DNA of 64,000 nucleotides. It comes from Nematostella vectensis (taxonomy: Eukaryota; Cnidaria; Anthozoa; Actiniaria; Edwardsiidae). Each line of letters opens with the position of its first letter. Position 1 is the stretch's first letter. The stretch spans positions 6,641,519-6,705,518 of the forward strand of contig NC_064036.1 of the NCBI RefSeq assembly GCF_932526225.1, given 5' to 3'. Below are positions 57,201-64,000 of this stretch, in pieces. The notes below the pieces were generated by a model, which searched no databases, was not told where the DNA came from, and was given only the letters and a program-made list of their open reading frames with translations. The position numbers and the translations under genes are program-made.

Positions 57201-58290
57201 ATTAAGTGGTCTTAGCCTGTTTAACATAGAGCTTTTCTGTAGAAGGGGGGTGGTGGGGAGGACATGAGGCAGTTACAAAAAAATAATTGAACTCAATAGC
57301 TGAAATAAGATTGGAATTAAAATTTGTAATAGTTTATAACAAATTGGACAATATCTATTGAAACAGTCACAAAAGTGTTAAACATTGCACACCAAGGCAA
57401 CACCCTAAGTAAGACATAACCCAGCCCCTCACACAAAAACAAATGGAACACAGTAGACAGTGTCGTTATTGCGTTGAACTAACCGCCTATGCCAATTTAA
57501 TCGCCACTCAACAAGACGGTAAAACAGGGAAGTTGTAAAACCAAACGCTTATTTTACCCACAGACACGAAAATATCGCGAAATGCACGAGACGAAGTTCA
57601 GTGTTACAACATAACACCGTGCAATTTATGCCACAACACAACGGCAAATCAAGGAGGATAAGTTAATCGGAAGAGGTCTTAAAATATTATACTCGAGTCA
57701 CTTTTACTTAGAAAGGAGGTATGGTGGTTAGGTTTATTTATCTATCAGTTTCAAACACGTTTTACTAGCAAGGAGAACAAGGTTTGGGCAGGTAGGATAT
57801 CGTGAAATCGTCTTGATGTACACACAAAGACCAGGTTGCACACATAGAAGTTGCAGAGTTACGCCAAGCAGGGTAGGGTGTATTGAGAAGACAGGGAAAA
57901 GCACATAGCCAAAAGAGCCTTTTTAGTTTCTTTAACACAGAGATGTATACCCAGTTTCACGGAAACAGGGCGGGATCCTACAACCAGAGTGTGAATTGCC
58001 ATAGCATTCAACGATCATCGGTTAAACACTCAAGACAGAAATCTGATGAGTTTAAAACAGAAGACAGTAATATGTTACAGAGATACTTACTGGTTCTGTA
58101 TCAGTTGTATTGTTAAAGCACTTTTCCCCACGCCGCCAGCTATAGACACAGAAGAACAGTACAACTTTTAGTTGATCCGAGAGAAGGGCATGGAACCTTA
58201 GATTGTTCAAATAGAATGTTTCTCCCACGAATAAAACAACAGACAAAGTCATTGAGTACCTCCAACAACTACCAGCTTGTACTCCGTCAT
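54282..58290 (-). CDS. KRAS: Ras GTPase (KRAS-type), 9 coding exons, 185 aa
   Basis: Exons: 58260-58290, 58091-58139, 56897-56925, 56450-56499, 55819-55853, 55432-55534, 55155-55194, 54779-54939, 54282-54341; the 558 nt join in frame. Motifs: [11 protein letters not shown]-loop [11 protein letters not shown] (Gly at 12 and 13), switch [17 protein letters not shown], switch [22 protein letters not shown] (Gln61), GNKCDLP (G4) and ETSAK (G5). The C-terminus is lysine-rich (KPKKSKKKC) with CAAX box CIIL, as in KRAS4B, where farnesylation or geranylgeranylation plus polybasic charge targets the plasma membrane; Leu at the end favours geranylgeranylation by rule. Ras switches between GDP and GTP to signal from receptors to the MAP-kinase pathway. 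Three introns split the first 37 codons, one of them inside the P-loop codon for Ala11. Confidence 0.93.
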
Positions 58291-59013
58291 CTCAACTTAT
58301 TGCACTCGGTGATAAAGTTCGCAAAAACTTTTCTATTTGACAAGTTGTTCAGCTAATATTCTAAAGGCGCTCAGAGGAAATACCGAGTATCGCCGAGTAA
58401 GGTCGTGGCCTGCTACTGCTTCTGCGCATGCTCCAAACTTTATAACCGCGTACAAAATGGTATATATATACCAGGACTAAATTTATCAGCCAATCATAAG
58501 ACGTTTTGGACAAAAGAGATTGTTTCTTCTAGCCAATAGTGTACGTAAACACGGTACAGGTAAAGGTTGAACTACGGAAAAGGATCGTTAAGGCACTTTG
58601 CCTGACTTCTGACTTTCAACTTGCTTTTATGACGAAAATAAACTACGAAGAGATAAACTTTTGGCCAAAATCTTAAAGAGCACAAAAGTTGCCCAAGCAC
58701 ATTACACAAGAGTCTTATATTTGTTTCTATTAGAATGAAGTTCTCACGAGTCGTTTCTCTGAGTTTGTGTCCGAGCACAGTATTTTTACTTTTTATATGG
58801 AACCTCTTTCTAAATATAACCTTGTGCGTCACAAGTAATCAACGAATAGCTGGACCAATGTCACGTTCAAGGGGATTCGAATGTTTGTTTGTTTTATGTA
58901 ATAAAGTGTATTCGACTAAATGCTTTTTTGGTTTGTTTTTGTCCTGATGATGTCCTGGAGAAATTAAGGAAAGGTAGAGTGAAGTTTGTTGGCACATATT
59001 ATAGAGAGACTAC
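58291..59013. other. Ras upstream region
   Basis: The promoter of Ras should lie within 58291-58560, which is less AT-rich and contains GCGCATGC, but no firm element can be named. The rest shows no exon or repeat I recognise. Confidence 0.4.
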
Positions 59014-59205
59014 GGCGCAGTCATAGGTATCATATGGAAGAATCAAAGTATTTGAAGATTCCTTAATAAGAAATGACCCACTTTTTGGCCGCCAAGAGGG
59101 GAAGGGGGGTGCGCAGTCATAGGTATCATATGGAAAAATCATAGTATTTGAAGATTCCTTAAGAAATGATCCACTTTTTGGCCGCCAAGGGAGGGGGGAT
59201 GGAGA
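59014..59205. repeat. Tandem double copy of the GCGCGTACACA-family MITE interior
   Basis: GCGCAGTCATAGGTATCATA, TGGAA(G/A)AATCA(A/T)AGTATT, TGAAGATTCCTTAA, CACTTTTTGGCCGCCAAG occurs twice, about 92 bp apart. It matches 18709-18826 and 8103-8207. The outer terminal repeat is seen only possibly on the right (CTACGCGCC near 59278). Confidence 0.75.
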
Positions 59206-59671
59206 TTTAACTAACTGTTTTAGACTTATTTTTGCCGCCTTTAGAGTACGAGTGAGCCCTGTGCCCGACTCCTGATGCTACGCGCCTAGCAAACGACTTT
59301 CGCATCACAATACAGCCTGGAGTAGGAAAAAAAAGAGGTAAAGCTGTCTGCACTCTAATGCTCGAAAGCTCCCGAAGTCGGTGAAGGTGATAAGAAATTT
59401 ATATTGGAGTTGAGAGAATTGGTAAAAAAAATCACATTCGTCCCTCTTCTACTCGACTTGGTCTACCTGCGGACTTTCTTTCTCTTTTTTCCTATAAACC
59501 TTACTACACATTACAACATCATATATAATACACTTGATTTGGGGTTATAATTTGGGGTCACAGAAAGCCACGCCCCTACTGGTCATTTTCTTATATTTTT
59601 TTACCCTGATAAAACAAAGGTCGCCAACAATCGTATCTTGATAATCGAGGCCTTTCTCTATTGTGTATATC

Positions 59672-59984
59672 CAGGCCCGTAGCCAGGGGGGGTTCGGACG
59701 AACTGTCCCACCCGGCTCGAAGGTCCGCTCAGAGCAAACACAAAATTATAACGTTTGACTGGATAATAAATGTCTTTAAAATGACTAGGAAATCTTTTTA
59801 GAATAATTATCTTTGTTATTATCGCTATATGTTAAAAAGCACCCTATAAATAACATTTTAAATACAAGATTGTATTTATTTAAAGTATTGATTGCCTAAT
59901 GTAATAAGGCGAGGTGAGGGGGAAATTTGGTCCGCTGAAATAGAAAAACGAACCACCCCGCTCAAAATCCTGGCTACGGGCCTG
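59672..59984. mobile_element. 313-bp MITE with CAGGCCCGTAGCCAGG inverted repeats
   Basis: The left end CAGGCCCGTAGCCAGG is followed by a G-run; the right end is CCTGGCTACGGGCCTG, exactly reverse complementary over 16 bp. ATATC flanks both sides (59667-59671 and 59985-59989) as a 5-bp target duplication. The interior is AT-rich and non-coding. Its right end lies 20 bp from the stop codon of the MBLAC2-like gene, so the gene's 3' UTR must pass through it. The end CAGGCCCGTGCCCAGG near 20117 belongs to a related family. Confidence 0.85.
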
Positions 59985-60003
59985 ATATCAATACATTACT
60001 CAG

Positions 60004-60969
60004 CTAATGTGGAGTGGTGCTGATTTTACACTGCATACAATAATAACAGCAACACCCTTTCCAGCAACAAGCGGCAGCCAAATTACTGGAATTCCTTCCC
60101 TTCAAGAGACACGAGACCACTGGTGTACCACAAGTGACCTGGACCCCAGCACAGCACGCCTGCTTACTGGCAATGTATTCCGCCATCAGTCCGTCCAGTG
60201 TAGAACCATCGAAGACGACTCCGTGACCCGGGTAGACTTTATCTACATTGGGAGCAAGCTCTCTTAATTTTTGTGCCGTCTGGATGTAATGCGTGACATT
60301 GCTCGTCGGTAGCACGTCTAGAAGAGGGCCAATATATGCGACATCCCCGCTAAAAAGAGACTTTGTATTCTCCTCATATAGTGCGATGCTACCTACAGTA
60401 TGCCCCGGAAGATGAATAACTCTGAGTTGACGATCCCCTAAGTCAAACAAGTCGCCATCTTCGAGGAGTCTGCTAGGTTTGGCAGCCAGGACTTTGTAAT
60501 TTTGCGCTCTCCAATCTTGTGTTGGCGGTCTCGCTATTTCCTTCGCTGTCATTAGAGAACAACACACGTATTGATTTCCTTTCTCTATAGCGTCGCCTTC
60601 TAGTCTATGAATTGAAAATTTCTCAAACTGATGCGCCCCTCCTGTGTGATCAAAGTGGATATGGGTAGCAACAGCTTCATAAGGCTTTTCTCCAATGATA
60701 TTATTTTTCTTAAGAAATCCCGGTAGATCCCAGAGTCCTATCCCGGTGTCTATAATCAAATCCCTCTCTGCTCCCTTCAATACCCAGATATTGGGCTGAT
60801 TCCAAGAAGTATAGTAGTTTTCTCGTAGCATGAAAATATTATTGTCTAATTCTTCCAGGTGAAACTCTTCGGTTTCGAGAGTAGCTGGTGCTGTCTTCGC
60901 CATAACCTCTGTACTACTCAATCTGTATTTACTTACATTCACTCGAGGAATAAGTATGCAAATTACCAC
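60004..60969 (-). CDS. MBLAC2: MBLAC2-like metallo-beta-lactamase-fold hydrolase, intronless
   Basis: The 321-residue frame carries all metal ligands of the MBL fold: THIHFDHTGG (HxHxDH), LPGHTVGS, FSGDVAY and YPGHG. NIWVLKG, DLIIDTGIGLWDLPGFL, ATHIHFDH and DLGDRQLRVIHLPGH match the MBLAC2 group, known as acyl-CoA thioesterases that are themselves palmitoylated. An in-frame ATG at 60903 (MAKTAPATLE) is the likelier start, giving 299 residues, because the preceding 22 residues lack family resemblance. The last about 50 residues are unusual: 11 cysteines including CCWKGCCCYYCMQC, which could be multiply acylated or bind metal. The gene is a single exon, as in vertebrate relatives it has few introns; a retrocopy is possible but the frame is intact. 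Confidence 0.82.
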   Translation of the reverse strand: MVICILIPRVNVSKYRLSSTEVMAKTAPATLETEEFHLEELDNNIFMLRENYYTSWNQPNIWVLKGAERDLIIDTGIGLWDLPGFLKKNNIIGEKPYEAVATHIHFDHTGGAHQFEKFSIHRLEGDAIEKGNQYVCCSLMTAKEIARPPTQDWRAQNYKVLAAKPSRLLEDGDLFDLGDRQLRVIHLPGHTVGSIALYEENTKSLFSGDVAYIGPLLDVLPTSNVTHYIQTAQKLRELAPNVDKVYPGHGVVFDGSTLDGLMAEYIASKQACCAGVQVTCGTPVVSCLLKGRNSSNLAAACCWKGCCCYYCMQCKISTTPH

Positions 60970-61193
60970 TTATGGAATATGAATAGCTTACCGTGAAACA
61001 CCTGACTCAATTATATAAGTTTGTTAGTAGATGTCGCTTTATGCTTTTGCGCCCATGTCAAAACAAAGCAATCAAGGAGCATTCTTCTTGACAGCCATAT
61101 TATAACCATCAATTGTCAAATACTGCTTCCGTTTCCCCTACGATACGCCGAATACACGATCATAACACTATCACGTGACCTCGGTCTGAAATT
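60970..61193. other. Upstream flank of the MBLAC2-like gene
   Basis: Short AT-rich region with no recognised element. It probably includes the promoter. Confidence 0.35.
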
Positions 61194-61425
61194 CATAACC
61201 ATCATCATAACCATCACCATTATCATCATAACCATCACCATTATCATCATAACCATCACCATTATCATCATAACCATCACAATTATTATCATAATCATCA
61301 CTATTATCATCATAACCATCACCATTATCATAAAACCATCGCCATTATCATCAAAACCATCACCATTATCATCATAACCATCACCATTATCATCATGATC
61401 GTCATCATCTTCATTATAACCACCT
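61194..61425. repeat. CAT/21-bp composite microsatellite
   Basis: ATCATCATAACCATCACCAT plus T repeats with period 21 about ten times. The frames through it give Ile/Thr or Asp/Met strings and are not genes. Confidence 0.95.
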
Positions 61426-61455
61426 TGATGTATATCCATATATTCGTCCGAACTA

Positions 61456-61781
61456 CACTCTTTTTATAAAAACGTCTTTTTTATAAAAACGTCCAGCATG
61501 AGATTTCACCAAATTTTAAGAACATGCTAAGAACATGGCGAGGCTCAGATAGCAGAAAAAAAAATTTCTTTTTTAGTCCTGATGCGTTTTAAAATGCAGA
61601 ATCAAATTGTGCTCAACCTTACTATTATTATTGATGATTAGTGTAATTCATTGGTATTATATTCTTATATACACTAAAATTTAAAAACATCCTTAAGAAC
61701 ATATCCAGCCATAACATGTCCAAAAAAATAAGAACGGCCCAGCCTCAACTGAAAATTTGTCGTTCTTATAAAAAAAGAGTG
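61456..61781. mobile_element. Tc1/mariner-like MITE, 326 bp
   Basis: The left end CACTCTTTTTATAAAAACG and the right end CGTTCTTATAAAAAAAGAGTG are inverted repeats flanked by TA on both sides (61454-61455, 61782-61783), the mariner target duplication. The left repeat is partly doubled. The interior is AT-rich without transposase. The segment CCCAGCCTCAACTGAAAATT also occurs near 25220. Confidence 0.75.
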
Positions 61782-61789
61782 TAAGTTCA

Positions 61790-64000
61790 GAGTTTAAGGA
61801 TGACCGGGAAGGACTGGTGACTAAATGGTCAAAAATTCACCGGATGCTTGATTTACCATACAAACCTTTGTAATTTCTCTCAGATTCCTCGCCTGTAAAA
61901 GGTTAAAAAAGGTTCACTTAAAAACCTTTATGGGCCGAAAATCGTAATTTTGATAAGGCACCTAACTAAGTAGTTTTGGTAAGGAATCTCAAATGTTTAG
62001 AAAATAGACAATTATTTTGTTGAGGTTCCATTGTACACGAGTTTCTAAGCAAACTTTTAAAGAGAGATAATGAAGCATTATTTCAAAACGACAACTCAAA
62101 AACAACGCGTTTTATTATTTGTTGATGTTGTGTCTTGAACAATAACAGAGACCATGCGTACGTGCATTAGGATACCACTTACATGGCGACGGGCTCCCCA
62201 AGGGACCCACGGCGCCCGGGAAGACCTCGATATTTTTTACCTTACGTCACAGCGAGCTGTGTGTGGCGTAACCTTATAAGACTTAGGTCTTAAGGGCTAG
62301 GAACCTGGTTATTGCCTCCCTATTAATGCGCTGGTGCCTCGGTACCTGTGTGTTACACAGTTCGCTAGATAGCGGTGCTGGGGCCGAAATCTCCAGCCTA
62401 GCCGTAAAGCTTTAGCTGCCATACGGTGATTCAGCGCACGTCTGGATGTATGGTCTATATTTTTGACGTTTTCAGTTAGCATAAACACCGGTTCAAATAC
62501 CAGGCAAAGAGCATATTTTTTTTCTGTTCTTTTTTTTTTTCTTCTATTCCCTCATTTCTCTTTTCTATTTCTCTAAAGAATCTTATATTTGTGTTTTTTT
62601 TTTCTTAGTTAATCTTGGTTACTTATAAGTTACTAATGGCAAAGGGGGGGGGGGGGGGATTGTAAATCACAAAAAAAAAAATCGACGCTGACCAATCAAC
62701 AAGCAACCAAAAGCATGTAGCCATGATTTTTAACAGGAGGGAGGAGGGGGCCCAAGGTTTTTTTCGCTGTATTTTAGATAATGTTTCATACATTTACTTA
62801 TTTTTGGTTGCTAAAAGTGGGGGGGGGAGGGCGTTCCCCCTAGGCCACCTCCCTGGCTACGCCCCTGAAAAGTAGTTATCGGAAAGCAAAAGCGGTTTTA
62901 TAGCATTTAAACTTGGAAATTATTGATGAGAGCCCGCAGAGTATTGGAAATTGCATATATTAAAAATGCCTTATTCTACAGCTGTTCCAGTTTTTGGGAG
63001 CTCGAGAAATTGAAAGAAAAAAGAAAGGGCAGCAAATTGCTTTCTATTTAGAACTATTTCGCATTTCGGGGACATCGCTCTTTGCGTGCAAAATTCTATA
63101 ACACATGATTACCGATCATGCTGATCTCGAACGGTGTTACATAGGTGTGGTAAGCGATCTGACACTTTTTCCTTAGCGTATTAGATATAAGATTCTAGAG
63201 CCCCTCCATACTCGTATTTTTTTATCAGATCATCCCCATACTTTGAGATCTTGGGTGTCCGCATTTTAATAGCATCTTCTCACTCAGTTGGGTGTCAATG
63301 AAGGACAGCATTTGTGAATTATTTGTTTTTATGTACACTGGCTTTCATATTTTAATTATTCTCTTCAGTTCTTTGCGGTTCCCACATTGTTCCCCTTCAA
63401 GAAGAACTGGGCGACATTCCTGCGATACTAGTGCTTCCCACGAGTTAATATTGGTGTTTGGTCGTCATCACAGGAACTTTTTGTATGTTTGTACAAAACT
63501 TTTTCGTATGTCTCGCTTCCCAATCCTTATTGGCCTTAAAACCTTAACTTCTCCCATATAGTTTCTCGAAACAAAAACTCGTATCGTAATTGTAAAACTC
63601 AAATGGTAATATATCATTGTTGGTTTCATATTTCCCTAGCACTTCGTCAATTGCAAAGGTTGCTCCTTTGGGGAGGGAAACCCGAAATTCTGGGCGAGCC
63701 TATACAAGCCAAGGTGTTTGACATTATTTGATATTTTCGGTTTTTGTAATATGTGGGAAAGTTATACTCCTACTAACCAAGCGCTCGTCTGGAAATTTGA
63801 AAGATACAGTACGATGACCAGTTTCGTATCAATTCATATTAAAATTGCTCTATCTTTTTCTGCGGAGGGCCCAATGCTCATGATTTTTTCTAAGACGACT
63901 ACAAATTTACTAATGCATATGACATGCACAGAAAAGACTACACATTTTCAATTTTTTTTATTTATATGGTATTTTCTGTTTGCACATAGTGGGAGTAGTT
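61790..64000. other. Right end: no gene recognised
   Basis: 62185-62510 is a compact GC-richer block ending in GGTTCAAATACC and a T-rich tract; a SINE is possible but not shown. 62820-62870 has a G-run then CTCCCTGGCTACGCCCCTG, a MITE end of the TAGCCAGG type. The frame at 63292-63561 has no domain. Confidence 0.4.

Noticed and set aside
61021-61439. Frames of Ile/Thr and Asp/Met repeats
   Set aside because: Translation of the CAT-type microsatellite.
62185-62510. GC-rich block ending in GGTTCAAATACC and a T-run, possible SINE
   Set aside because: Only a B-box-like sequence is present; no A box, target duplication or second copy in the window.

Overview
The window looks like nuclear DNA of a cnidarian, most likely an anthozoan (sea anemone or coral). 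The genes are intron-rich animal genes (Ras, NTMT1, an MBLAC2-like enzyme). There are tandem secreted PAN-EGF-SUEL lectin genes and a DUF4062-NACHT-TPR gene of a kind expanded in cnidarians. The gaps are packed with CR1/L2-like LINEs, foldback MITEs, G-rich repeats and minisatellites. The taxon is inferred from gene content and repeat style; no database search was possible.

Layout. 1-2600: the 5' part of a minus-strand LINE (intact ORF1 with an SGNH/esterase domain, and the start of an ORF2 with an APE-type endonuclease). 2801-20761: a minus-strand array of secreted PAN/apple + EGF + SUEL-lectin genes. It holds one gene without a visible signal exon (19301-20761), one orphan signal-peptide exon (16678-16738), one complete four-exon gene (7119-9563) and one broken unit (3146-5975). 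The array is interrupted at 10.6-14.2 kb by an L2-like LINE that carries a second LINE inside it, and by a truncated PIF1-like helicase piece. 20.8-27 kb: repeats and a dead LINE (22941-24660).

27105-42578 (+): a 22-exon gene whose exons join in frame to 1136 aa. It encodes an N-terminally acylated DUF4062-NACHT-TPR STAND NTPase of the NPHP3/TTC41 type. Its introns hold a four-fold repeated splice acceptor, a hAT-like element with a piggyBac-like element inside it, and several MITEs. 43891-48389 (-): NTMT1, 9 exons, 249 aa, including a GC-AG intron. 50229-52142 (-): a frameshifted pseudogene of a secreted right-handed beta-helix protein. 54282-58290 (-): a Ras GTPase, 9 coding exons, 185 aa, with a polybasic tail and a CIIL CAAX box. 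60004-60969 (-): an intronless MBLAC2-like metallo-beta-lactamase-fold enzyme with a cysteine-rich tail. The right end holds a microsatellite, a MITE and nothing coding that I recognise.

The housekeeping genes (NTMT1, Ras, MBLAC2-like) appear functionally independent of each other. The most unusual local biology is the lectin array, where the end of the terminal lectin exon has been amplified into a minisatellite, and the STAND gene with its repeated acceptor. Exon boundaries were read by eye from splice signals, reading phase and family alignment. They are internally consistent in phase, but no transcript evidence was available.
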